Source: Boesenbergia rotunda (Eukaryota; Streptophyta; Magnoliopsida; Zingiberales; Zingiberaceae). Taken from it: a stretch of 64,000 bases of DNA. The notes under the pieces are model-generated. The model was not told where the DNA came from and ran no database searches. It saw only the letters and a list, made by a program, of their open reading frames with translations. This document shows positions 34,055 to 44,083 of the stretch, in pieces (the first letter of the stretch is position 1; each line of letters starts with the position of its first letter). The position numbers and the translations under genes were made by a program. The stretch covers positions 843,965-907,964 of the forward strand of contig JAGFNQ010005258.1 of the NCBI GenBank assembly GCA_024364735.1, in the 5' to 3' direction.

Positions 34055-34650
34055 CCTAGCCTCCAAGCTAGGGTTTCATCCACCTTAGCCCTCCAAGCTA
34101 AGGATTTTTCACCTAACCCTCCAATTGGAATTTGCACCTAACCCTCCAAGTTAGGACTTCACCTAGCCCTCCAAGCTAGGACTTTTCACCCAACTCTTTC
34201 GGATTAGGACTTTTCCAAACCTAGCCCTCCAAGCTAGGACCTGGCCCTCCAAGCCAGGACTCTTTCACCTAACTCTCTAAGTTGGGACTTTTCACCTAAC
34301 CCTCCAAGTTAGGACTTTTCACCCAACCCTTCCGAATTAGGACTTTTCCAACCTAGCCCTCCAAGCTAGGACCTGACTTCACTCACCAGGGTTTCGATCA
34401 CCCGGCTTCACTCACCGGGATTTCAACCTAGCTTCACTCACTAGGATTTCCATCACCTGGCTTCACTCACCAGGGCCCGGCTTCACTTACCGGGATTTCC
34501 ATCACCTGGCTTCACTCACCAGGACTCGGCTTCACTCACCGGGATTTCCATCACCTGGCTTCACTCACCAGGACCCGGCTTCACTCACCGAGATTTCCAC
34601 CACCTGGTTTCACTCGCCAGGGTTTCATGCCCAGTCCCCGACCAGGACTT
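34055..34650. repeat. Two short interspersed tandem motifs in the solo LTR
   Basis: First a series of AGCCCTCCAAGCTAGGACTT-like units, then a series of GGCTTCACTCACCAGG-like units. The second is related to the repeats in the LTRs at 18368-19648 and 58713-60482. Confidence 0.85.
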
Positions 34651-35079
34651 AAGCTAAATTCGCTCAACCAAACTTAAATCGTTATCAACATCAAAACAAC
34701 AATCGGGCCAGACTGCATCAACACCTTCGTGATGTGCGCCAAGAGCTCAACTTCTACCCATTTGAAAAAATAGTCGATGAGAACCAGCAGGAACTTCTTC
34801 TGCTGTGGCCCGATTGGGAAGGGGCCTACAATGTCCATTCCCCACTGATCGAAGGGATAAGACACTGTAGAAACCTTCAAGGGCTTGGTCGGTCGATGAG
34901 TCACATGCTGATGCCTCTGGTAAGCTTCACACCCAGCTACAAACTTAAGAGTGTCGACTTGGAGAGTGGGCCAAAAGTACCCTGTCAGGATAATCTTCCT
35001 AGACAGAGATCTCCCCCCAATATAGCTCCTGCAGATGCCTTCATGAACTTTCGCAGGCGCTCGCACCTGACTTCGAAGT

Positions 35080-35780
35080 CGCCCTTTATTTGCTGTGCCA
35101 CGAGCTGGGCATCCGAGTGTACAATAACCCGAGTAGCCCCCATGTGCTTGGCTGCTTGCAGGCCCGCCAGGATCGCCTTGTATTCAGCTTCATTGTTGGT
35201 AGCTTTGAAGTGGAGTCGGATGGATAAATGTAACGTGCCCCCCCCCCGGGGGAGACCATTACACCCCGACCCCACTGTCCCGGCTGGAAGACCCATCCAC
35301 ATAGATCTTCCACATTCCTTCATCCTCGGACTCTGGGACAGTCTCCAGCATGAAGTCTCTGAGGGCTTGTGTCTTGATAGCCACACGAGGCCGGTACTCG
35401 ATACCATATTCGCTTAGCTTCGTCGTCCATTTGATCAGCCGACCGGAAGTCTCGGGGTTGGTGAGGACCCGTGTGAGTGGGCTATTGGTGAGGACCACGA
35501 TGGGATGTGCCAAGAAGTACGACTTTAACCTCTAGGCCATTAAGACCAGAGCATAAGCCAGCTTCTCCATCGTAGTCTATCACGTTTGAGCATCCTTCAG
35601 GAGATGTCCGAAGAAGTAAATGAGATACTGCACCATGCCTTCTTCGCGGACCAACGCCGAGCTTACCGCTTGCTCTGCCACATATAGGTAGACAAATAAA
35701 GTCTCCCCTTCCACCAATTTGTAGAGGATGGGGAGCCCGGGGAGATAGGTCTTCAGGTCCACGAACGCTTTCTCACATTG
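35080..35780 (-). pseudogene. Gypsy RNase H region, element 3
   Basis: Frames read LPILYKLVEGETLFVYLYVAE (RT-connection/RNase H), SEYGIEYRPRVAIKTQALRDF, MWKIYVDGSSSRDSGVGV and LHFKATNNEAEYKAILAG, in the order expected for a Tat RNase H. Several frame changes separate them, including one in a C-run near 35240. Confidence 0.85.
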
Positions 35781-35849
35781 TTCATCCCACTCGAATTTGG
35801 TTGCTTTTCTCAGAATCTTGAAGAATTGTAGAGTTTTATCTGCAGATTT

Positions 35850-36690
35850 GGAGATGAATTGATAGAGCCGTGATTCTCCCGTTCAGGCACTGTGCTTCCT
35901 TGAAGTTGCGAGGGGATGACATATCCAAAATAACCTTTACTTTTTCCGCATTAGCTTCGATCCCCTTCTCTGTCACCATGTAGCCCAGGAACTGACCGCT
36001 TTTCACCCGAACAAGTATTTGGCAGGGTTCAACTTCAGTTTGTTGGCCCTCAAGGTGGCGAACGTCTCTTCTAAGTCGACTATCATGTCTTTTCCCTTGT
36101 CAGCCTTAACCAGGATGTCGTTCACATACACCTTGATGTTTCTCCCGATCTGATGCCTGAAGACTTTGTTCATCATCCGCTGGTACGTTGCCCCAGCGTT
36201 GCGTAATCTAAAAGGCATGTCATTATAGCAGTATATGCCATCGACTATCACGAAGCTGACTTTCTCCTGGTCTTCGGGCACGAGGGGGACTTGATGGTAG
36301 CCTTGATCAGCATCCAGCATCGAAATGAACTCGCAACCAGCTGTAAAATCTACTAACCAGTCTGTTCGAGGCAAGGGATAGCAATCCTTGGGGCAGACTT
36401 TATTCAAGTCGCAAAAAATTAATACAAATCCGCCATTTACCTCCTGGCTTAGGGACGAGGACAACATTGGCTAACCAGGCCGGGAATTGAACTTCTCGGA
36501 TGTGCCGACATTTAACAGCTTATGGACTTCGTCCCAGATAGCCTTGTCCTATTCTGGTGCAAAGTACCTCCGCTTTTGCTTCACTGGTCGGGCTCCAAGG
36601 GTAACATGCAGATGATGCATGGCTAACACTGGGGAACCCCTTTGATTTCTTCGGTGGCCCAGGCGAAGACATCTCTATGACTCTGCAGGC
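35850..36690 (-). pseudogene. Gypsy reverse transcriptase, element 3
   Basis: Begins with HRDVFAWATEEIKGVP, then LHVTLGARPVKQKRRYFAPE (stop), FCDLNKVCPKDCYPLPR and FISMLDADQGYHQV. The catalytic box reads YVND where YVDD is expected, so one metal-binding Asp is lost. The largest open piece is 36003-36467. Confidence 0.9.
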
Positions 36691-36699
36691 AATTAAGAA

Positions 36700-37059
36700 G
36701 ACGACTTCTTAATTCCGATGCAAGGTCGGTGGTGATCTTCGTAACTCCCCCTCCTGTTGAGGGTGAATCTAGACCTCCTCGCTCTCGACCTCCCTCCGTT
36801 CTTCTTTAGGTCCCTCATCTTCTCGCGGGTCAGCGAGATCGATTTACAGGGCTTCGTAGGACCTCGGTAGGACTTCTGGTGGGACCCCTCTGAAAGGACC
36901 TCAGAAGATGACTGGGATCTCCTCTTGCCTAGAAGCCCCTCGCTGTGAAGCGGCTGACTCCATTTGTTGCTGTTGGAGCGCCTCTTTGATGACATCGGCC
37001 ACCAAGCAATCTAGTTCATCTTTTGTCAGGATGATGGATTGTCTCGCCGGCTCTGCCAT
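36700..37059 (-). pseudogene. Gypsy gag start, element 3
   Basis: ATG at 37059, MAEPARQSIILTKDELDCLV, aligning with the gag start of element 1 (PLALTREEHDCLVAN). After about 100 residues with stops it joins reverse transcriptase directly, so gag core and protease are deleted. Confidence 0.8.
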
Positions 37060-37086
37060 CGGTGTTCTTTCTAGTGCTTTACTGGT

Positions 37087-37104
37087 TTCCCACAGACGGC
37101 GCCA
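37087..37104 (-). other. Primer-binding site, Gypsy element 3
   Basis: Minus-strand TGGCGCCGTCTGTGGGAA, four bases from the LTR and differing at one position from that of element 1. Confidence 0.8.
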
Positions 37105-37108
37105 AACT

Positions 37109-37780
37109 TATTCTGGAAGGAATCGATGTTGACGACTAGTCACCAGGGTTCAACCCACGCGGACGCTAACGCTGGAGGAAGAACTTCACACCCTACGAGA
37201 TTAACATGAGCGTTAGGGGAACACGCCGGAGGTTGTCTGGAAGGAATCAACGTCGACGACCAATCACAAGGGTTCAACCCACGCGGACGCTGGGGTTGGA
37301 GTACCTTTTTACTTGCGGCGGCTGTCTCACGAGTCTCCATGATCTTTGCCACGCCCCCCCCCAATTGTCGGTTACAGGATAACCTTTGCAACGGTCCATG
37401 CCGTTATTACGTTTGGATCGTCGCGATAATTAGGGGTCATGATGACTCCGTGATAATGGTTATCTGCAGATCCGAAGAAAGGGGATCGATACTTGAGGCT
37501 GAATGCTTCTTGGGCTCCGCTTCCCGAGGTGATTTCGGGGTCTTCTGGCCCGGGGGGTCCCGGGCATTTTCTCGAGGGCGTCTCGGGGACCTGGTTTCCC
37601 GAGGTGATCTCGGGAGTGGATCTTCTGATTTGATCTCCGGGGCGTGTCTACCCGCAGGGGGTCTCGGGGGATCCCCTTCCCAAGAGGGTCTCAGGAGCTC
37701 CGGAAAAAGAGTCGTTCAGACTCACTATATCTTGCCGTACAACTTCAGTCCACGTATCAGCCACGGATACTCAACCCCAT

Positions 37781-37783
<3 letters not shown>
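37109..37783 (-). repeat. 5' LTR of Gypsy element 3
   Basis: About 675 bp, TATTCTGGAAGG...CCCCATCA, followed by a TA tract (37786-37811). It includes an internal duplication: GGAAGGAATC..TTGACGAC and GGTTCAACCCACGCGGACGC occur at about 37116-37168 and again at about 37220-37290. Confidence 0.83.
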
Positions 37784-37816
<33 letters not shown>

Positions 37817-38399
37817 TTCTTAGTTAATAATTTAAACTCCAATTTAAACGATTGTCAGAGGATTCTGTTCCACCGAGCAAAAATTTGCCAAGAGAAAAAT
37901 TAGATCTTCACTCAATCTAAGTAAATACCAAAATGCAAGTAAGATAAAGCTTAACAATATAATTGTTGCAAGCCATAAAAATGCATCTTTTACACAAAAT
38001 CAAGATAGATATTGCAGACGCAGTGCTGCCAAACATTTTATTATTATTATTATTAAAAAAATATAAGAAATATCAAAATATCACTCTAATATTTTTTTTA
38101 TTCCAAAATTTTGTATATTTATATATGTTTTTTGTTTGCCTTGTGTTTACAAATTCTGCTTAGGATTAGTTTCTAATGTGATATACATATTTCAAAATAA
38201 CTTTAAATTTGAAAAAGACATAAAAATATTTTATGTTTAAAAATTGATGTTCAGCACAGCCTATTTCCATTTTTGTTTTACTATTTTGTAAATAATGATA
38301 AAAATCAATTTATTTGATATATAGTTAAGAATTATATATACTATTAAGCTTAAAAAACCAACAACATGCCTTTAAATTTAAATATACGATCCTATAACT
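37784..38399. other. AT-rich spacer
   Basis: A TA microsatellite and AT-rich DNA between the Gypsy stack and the gene island. No gene seen. Confidence 0.6.
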
Positions 38400-38684
38400 A
38401 ATCACTAAAAAATATTGCCGACACATATAGTTTTTCACCGGCGCGCTGATTACAAAATTGCCGATGACCTACAATGGAAATTGTATTCCGTATAAGAACC
38501 CCCATGGGAATTGGTTTCCGTCAGGAATCTTCAAATTTTTTTGCCTTCAAAGTTGATGCTTGCTTACCAACCTTCGATGAAACCTTATATTCCATCGGAA
38601 ATTTTCGACGGAATAAGTTTCCATTGGATATTCATCCGTCGGGAATTCTGTCGGAAAGACTGATTTTTTTTTTGTTTAGTGAAT
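38400..38684. mobile_element. CACTA-type MITE with AAT duplication
   Basis: The element is 38403-38681. It begins CACTAAAAAATATTGCCGAC and ends TTTTTTTTGTTTAGTG (inverted CACTAAAC), flanked by AAT on both sides, the 3-bp duplication expected for CACTA transposons. Subterminal CCGAC/TTCCGTCGGGAA motifs in both directions fit transposase-binding repeats. 279 bp, non-coding. Confidence 0.85.
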
Positions 38685-38812
38685 GTTAATGAAACAAAAT
38701 TATAAATTATTGCTTTAAATAATCTTATGGCTTTTGTTATTAGAACATTGCAAAAGACATACACGCATCATAATACTATAATGAGTCTACACATACTCTC
38801 ATTTTTGTTACA

Positions 38813-40363
38813 TTAACTAGAGACCTCTTCTAAAAGCTTATACCTTCTTACTTTGCTCTTGAATACTTGTCTTGCTTTGCCCAATTTAGGGGAGATCTCT
38901 CTTCGCGACCGGACTCGGTGATCGGTGACATCAGAGGCCGACCTATTCAACATCCTTGGTTTCTTGACTGGATTATGGAGTTGCGATGTAAAAGGAACTC
39001 TATGAAGCTTACAACCCGAGCTAGTACTGCTAGTATTAGTAGTAGTGCTTATGTTATTAATGTTAACATCTAAATTCACATTATCAACATCGATGTTGTT
39101 GTTGTTGCTGGAGTTGGAGGAGGAGAAAGAGACGACATTAATGCTAGAATATCCTTTGATAGTTTCTTTGGCCGAAGAATTTGATTCTTCTTCTCTCAAA
39201 CACCAATTGCAAAGCCGATAAAATTCGACTTTAGGGTACAGATTACTACAGTATCTGCCAATACAAAAAATAGGTCTGATCAACGTTCTAATTTATGAGG
39301 TCATTGTGAATAGATCATTATCATTATTATCAATAATAGTTAAATTTTTCAATAAATGAACACAAACTTATCTAATTATATATGTTCTTTTTGTCATAAA
39401 AGAGGAGTAATTAAGCTAGACACATGATTTTTCTAAAAGTTATTAATCTTTTTTCAGAGATCTCCTAACTAATCTTGAAAATAAGATTTAATTAATTAGT
39501 TTGTTATAAATGAACATATTAAATACAACATTTATATGATAACCGAAAACAGGCATGCATGTGAGTTGTGACGAAGGTATCACCTACCTCATTGATGATA
39601 ATTTATCTAGCATGTAATCGTGCTTGTCCTATGTTTGGCTTAAAAATTAATACGAGAACTAAACTCAATAGCAAACCGTGGAAATTTTTTTGTTTATGCA
39701 CATAAAGAATTTGTTAAAAATTTAGTCTTCGTGAATGCATTTAAATTAATTAAGACATTAATAGGGAAAAGAAAAAGAAAGTAACATTTAGATGTAATTT
39801 TCTAATATTGCAATTTTTTATTCCAAGAGATTGTCACTAATCTTGTTGCAATGGAATAAGGAATTGTTTGTTTAATAATATTATTTGTATATGTATGTAT
39901 CGGCAAGATAACCCGAGAATTTATTCTCTCTTTTTAATTAGAGGACTAACAACAGTGGGAATCAATTTTTTTTTTCTGGTCAGGAATAGAATTACAAATT
40001 AAAACATTAAATTGGATCCACATAAATTAATTACTAGATCAAGATATGTCGGCAGACAGTAAAATTACTGGATTGCTAAGCAGGGATTCTTGGATCGACA
40101 GAGGAATACGATCTTGCAGATGGATCTGACTAATGGTTCGGAAAAAAGAAATCAAATCGATCTTATAATTCTGTTTTTGATATGATAAAAACATGAACTC
40201 GCCAGAAATATTAGTAGGCAGATGTTGAGTACCTGTGCTGCGACCTCACGAGGCAGAGCTTGCACCGGAAAAGCTCCTGGGTCAACCCCTGATCACCGCA
40301 CATGCAGCAGACCGCCGGTGGCTGTGCCGGCGCCGGAGAAGACGGCCCTCCCTTGCTCGCCAT
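38813..40363 (-). CDS. Small PHD/FYVE-like zinc-finger protein, two exons
   Basis: 190 residues. Exon 1 is 40363-40233, exon 2 is 39254-38813, with a 978-bp GT-AG intron splitting an Arg codon and giving RSQHRYCSNLYP. Residues 18-70 carry a Cys/His array (VCCMCGD, FRCKLCL, SQHRYCS, LCNWCL) that matches a plant-specific group annotated as RING/FYVE/PHD-type zinc-finger proteins (for example Arabidopsis AT3G60520, from memory). The middle is Ser/Asn-rich low complexity with NNNNIDVDN. The C-terminus is basic (KKPRMLNRS, RSRREISPK, KSKVRRYKLL) and may be a nuclear signal. The frame is intact. Ligand or target is unknown; a chromatin or protein-binding role is inference. Confidence 0.85.
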
Positions 40364-42688
40364 CCGTGAAGGATCAGGAAATTTAGTTTAAAATACGATC
40401 TTGGAAGCGGAGAGGAGTTGAAAATCTGATCTTTTTGTTGCTTGGAGAGGAACAGAGGAGGCTGGGGAAAGGATGAAAAGAGAGGAGAGAGGGATGGGGA
40501 TGGATTATCTGGCCATTCTTCATTGGGACTTCAAGGGGAGGTAGCTTTCAGAGATGGGAGACTGGATTTTTTGGCAAAGTTTTTGGATTATTGATTTTGC
40601 CAAGTTGAAAATTTTCCTACTATTTTTAATGAAAGGAAAAATAAATAAATTAGGAGATTGAGATTCCGGTGGAATCCAATGGCTTGTTTGTGGCGAACAA
40701 AATTAACTACATCAAACTCAAAAGTGCCTAAATTTTTAGTAGATCATATTTTTTTGGGGGAATCAATCCCAGACTAGATGAGGTTCACCTTTAAGTTGTG
40801 AAGTAAAATAAGAACAATTATTTTAAAGATGCGTCGAAGTCTAAATCTCTCTCCACTTTAACATTTTGCATGTCATTTTTCTCTAAAAAGATTAACAAGG
40901 ATTATTCTGCTGTCGATGAACTTGGACTAGCACATGAGATTAGAGTCGGTTAAACATTTCTGAAAATTAAACTTCATCTTCTTCTGCTGGAAAAGAAATG
41001 CGATTAGATTCCTCGTCAAAAATCTTCTTCGAAGTTACATTGAGACAACTCATAGATTTGGCTTTCCAGAGCGATATAAGTATATAATTGAAAAAACACA
41101 CACACACACGATACATTTGTGCTGGGTCGGAAGCAGTAGTGCAGTGATGGTTGTCTTAATGTATTTGATGATTTCTTGGCTGCCAATGCATGGGCAATAG
41201 AGTGACAACATCTGGAGATTTATGATTCGAATGCCACCCCACCTCAATCAGACAATGGGCGTTGGCACAGTCGTGGAGCTGACGAACAACCAGGCTGTGT
41301 CGCCAATGAATTCGATTCAATATTAATTGTTCATGACAGCGTTTATCACACGTTCCTTTCCTCCTAAAGAAAATTGAAGACAATGAAAATCAAGCTGCCA
41401 GTCAGTCAACTCTGAAGCTCAACCTCTTTCATAAATAAAGCATTATTTATTACATGAAAGCTATATTACTTTTTTTTATGTTTAATAGAATTGATAATTC
41501 ACAATTCTTTATTTAATAATAAAAACCTTGTAGGAAGGATCCCATAATTCACAATTCAAGAAGAACATAAACTAAAAATATTTGCCATTGCAGGAAGCAT
41601 GATATGAAGAATCAGTAATATCAGTATGATCCACTAATTAAGGACAAATGTTTTTTTGCTAAAGATTCAATACAAACTCAGAGTCACAAACCGTGCTTTT
41701 CCTTCATACAATTATCATTGCGACAAACGATATGCAAAGACCCATGACCGTAAATGATTGAACGCCAATACATCTCTTTATCCAGGGAGATGCCAACAGA
41801 AAGTTCATATGAAAGAAGAGGTCGCAGCAGCTCGAGCTCGAGCTGATGACTGCTAAAGCTGGTGAGAGACCACCGGCTACAATATGTGGCATGATTACCT
41901 CAAGTCCTGGTAGAAACGCTCATGGGTTGAGGCAGTCGACAATGACCCCAAGGGGGGGCGGGGGGCGGGGGACTCAGAAATTTGCCGTATAACTAGCTGA
42001 CCAGAACCAGAACTTCCAACGGGACAGCGACATCCACTTGTGAAAAAGGAACCAATCAGTGGACCACACATCCTTATCCACTCATCATTCAACCAAATAC
42101 CTTTTCTTCGAAAATGTTCCAACACAAGAATGACCCGTAGAAGGTAAAAACTAATGAGCGAACCTGCCTCCACCATGTTGATAAAAAGCAACATATCCTC
42201 AATAACTCACAGAAAATCATTAAAGTCGCACTGCACCACCAGACATCATTCTTTCACTGCGTTTCTATTCTACTGTCTAAACCAGCCCACTGACTGAGAT
42301 AAAGTTACAATCACCACACAACATAACTGGTGCGTGGAGGCCTGCCTTCTGTAGGCCCATGCCACACGCGCACTCCTAGCATAACCATCATTTCCTTTTG
42401 GTCAAAATAAGCTGTGCAACAATTTGGAATCCTCCCCTCACAAGCCAACATTAAAGCACAGCCATGGTTTATTGGACCATCATATGCTGCACCCCACCAT
42501 CAAAACCCAAAATTCTTTCCAACCTCCAGATTTTTTATTTGCATCTTCAGTCACTAGAATTTTGCAGGTAAATGCACTTAAATCTCCTCTCTTTCTCATA
42601 GCACACAAGGGGCGTAGATCCATCAAAGTGATACTGCCAGAATTGCTACAACTAATGTGATGGGTAAACGCTCATATAGATATCGACG
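40364..42688. other. Spacer between the zinc-finger and SAC51-like genes
   Basis: Contains the likely leader and promoter of the zinc-finger gene (to about 40560), a CA microsatellite (41096-41108), and minus-strand frames at 41704-41892 and 41895-42194 with no domain I recognise. The right end (about 42400-42688) is the probable 3' untranslated region of the bHLH gene. Confidence 0.55.
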
Positions 42689-43607
42689 CTAAGGAAAACT
42701 TTCCAACAATTGAGCCTTCAGCTTAAGCGAGTTGAGATAGTTGATGGCCTCATCCAGGACTGTAATTGCATCCTTGCAATTCCCTCCAGGGATGATCTTT
42801 CTCAGTATGCAAAGTGTTTCCTGAATTTTAGCTCTTTTGAATAGCCCGTTCTCTTCCTTCTGATCAGGATATACTGCTTTAAAGCAGCTAGATGCAGAGT
42901 TGTTATCATCCTGTTTGTTCCTGTGATCTGTAAGTATATCAGGGCAATGGAGTACTTGTGAGCTAGCAGTATTGATCAGTGATACATCGAATTCATCATC
43001 CACATCAATTCTCCTCCGCTTGGCCGGAAGAATAGAGCTAGCTACCTCAGAAAAGGTCCTCTCCACTACCACAGGCTCAGCTGGAGAATGTCCTGTGCTG
43101 GTTTCTTCATCGCCATTATTGAAGTCGGAATCTGAGTATAACAGAGCATCAATTTCTTCTGTGTCTTCGTGCATCTCATCAGCTCCATGTCCATTGGCTA
43201 CACTAGTTACAGTGTTTCCCTGCGGGTCAAAACCTGGGTTCACAGAGTCGATGCATGGATCAGGGACACTAGCTGAGTTAAAGATGAAGCTCCTTCCATC
43301 TCTTATCTGATCAAAAACTAAGTGTCTTTTATTTGAGCTATCCAATTCAAGAACTCCATGAGATGAAATCGGGAGGAATCAGAGCTGGTGTCTTCTGAAT
43401 ATAAGAATAGTTGTAGAAACCAGGGAATGGTAATGAAGAAGTTACTGGAAAGAGACTAGCAGATGGATTAACATATGCGGAGGAGAGCATTGAAATGGAG
43501 TCCTGAGGCATAGTAGCAAATTGTGTATTATTTCTAGCAGATACCATGTTACTAAATTGCCAAGGTGGGCATTGTGAATTGATGGGGGGATTTTCTTCTT
43601 GGTCCAT
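42689..43607 (-). CDS. SAC51-type atypical bHLH transcription factor, main ORF with a +1 frame break
   Basis: Start MDQEENPPINSQCPP at 43607, 23 bp after a splice acceptor. The first frame runs to PPDFISWSS and stops at 43347-43349. The second, one base further on, opens directly with ELDSSNKRHLVFDQIRDG and continues to 42689. Together they give about 305 residues, normal for this family, so a single base separates two halves of one protein. The middle has DALLYSDSDFNNGDEE and AKRRRIDVDDE. The C-terminal bHLH-like region (about residues 255-300) has AKIQETLCILRKIIPGG and VLDEAINYLNSLKLKAQLL and lacks a proper basic stretch. SAC51 relatives act downstream of thermospermine in xylem and stem growth. 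The break may be a real mutation, a sequence error, or recoding. Confidence 0.85.
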
Positions 43608-43630
43608 CAACAAATGCCCAAATAAATCAC

Positions 43631-43721
43631 CTGAGAGCAAATATAAGTTGATTTAAATAGATCCATGAATTAACTATGACGGACAAGATGGATCAGAAAC
43701 GAATAAAAACTCATGTTTTAC
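43631..43721 (-). other. Leader intron of the SAC51-like gene (between uORF and main ORF)
   Basis: 91 bp with donor GAG/GTAAAAC (GT at 43721-43720) and acceptor TTTGCTCTCAG (AG at 43632-43631). It removes sequence between the conserved uORF and the main start codon. Confidence 0.7.
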
Positions 43722-43825
43722 CTCAGGCAAATGGTAATTCCAAATTATTCCCGAAACTCTACCAAAAGAAGAAGATAAGAAAACCAAGATTTTGATTGAC
43801 GATAAACTGCAAGCGAGAGAATAAT

Positions 43826-44083
43826 TTACGTAACAGGCTTCAGGAGGTGGCGGAAGTATTCAGCCTGTTGAAAATAAATAAATTAGTCGAGCCAGTGAAA
43901 ATAGCTTTTCCTGTTCTCAATACCACAGCAGGCCATGGCGGTGGCGGGGTTTCAATTTTACCTGGCAATCTTGCAATGGTTGGAAACAAGCGATGACCCT
44001 AATGATTATAGTGGTGCTACCGGCGATCCATTCTCATGTTTCAAAGCTCGGAATGCGGTTCTTGTCGCTGCTTGACACACCAT
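43826..44083 (-). CDS. Conserved upstream ORF of the SAC51-like gene, spliced, with a 1-nt deletion
   Basis: The ATG at 44083 gives MVCQAATRTAFRALKHENG. One base further on, the frame reads IIIRVIACFQPLQDCQ to a donor (GCCAG/GTAAAA at 43961). A 97-bp intron (43961-43865) joins AEYFRHLLKPVT and a stop at 43826. This is the peptide I know from the SAC51 leader, where it represses the main ORF and thermospermine relieves the block. Here the frame is interrupted by a missing base near 44027-44030, so the literal ORF ends after 25 residues at 44006. With one extra base the exons would give the usual 53-residue peptide, in phase across the intron. The peptide-level conservation up to the stop argues for recent function. 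Confidence 0.85.

Larger units (their letters stand above)
32604..34723 (-). mobile_element. Solo LTR (SIRE-like) with perfect CCTTC duplication
   Basis: 2120 bp from TGTAGGAACTCGGATGG to AGACTGCATCAACA, flanked by CCTTC at 32599-32603 and 34724-34728. GGGGGGGTGAATC near its left end marks the U5 side, so the LTR is minus-oriented. It contains two internal repeat fields (33625-34060 and 34060-34650). Confidence 0.93.
31880..35066 (-). pseudogene. Gypsy integrase, split by a solo LTR
   Basis: N-terminal part at 34729-35066: a modified zinc-binding region (CEAYQRHQH) and DQWGMDIVGPFP with the first catalytic Asp. After the insertion it resumes at 32603 with LWRDIVCRYDIPHTLVSDNG, holding the second catalytic Asp. 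It then runs through two in-frame stops (about 32484 and 32430) and NREILRGLKIKLDHVGG to the C-terminal domain at 31916-32335 (SPFQLVYGAEPVIPVEV, KVGDKVRKRI, WDGPYVITKKL). The rejoined order is co-linear, which proves the insertion split one gene. Confidence 0.88.
29263..37783 (-). mobile_element. Tat-like Gypsy element 3, with RT-RNase H-integrase
   Basis: Minus orientation: 5' LTR 37109-37783, primer site 37087-37104, gag start 36700-37059, reverse transcriptase 35850-36690, RNase H 35080-35780, integrase 34729-35066 plus 31880-32603, a 66-bp tandem array, antisense ORF 30373-31177, purine tract near 29798-29812, 3' LTR 29263-29797. Most of gag and the protease are deleted. A 2.1-kb solo LTR splits the integrase. 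The left LTR is truncated at its junction with element 2. Numerous stops show it is dead. Confidence 0.85.

Noticed and set aside
41895..42194. 99-codon minus-strand ORF
   Set aside because: No recognisable family; contains a G-run-derived low-complexity part; kept only as spacer.
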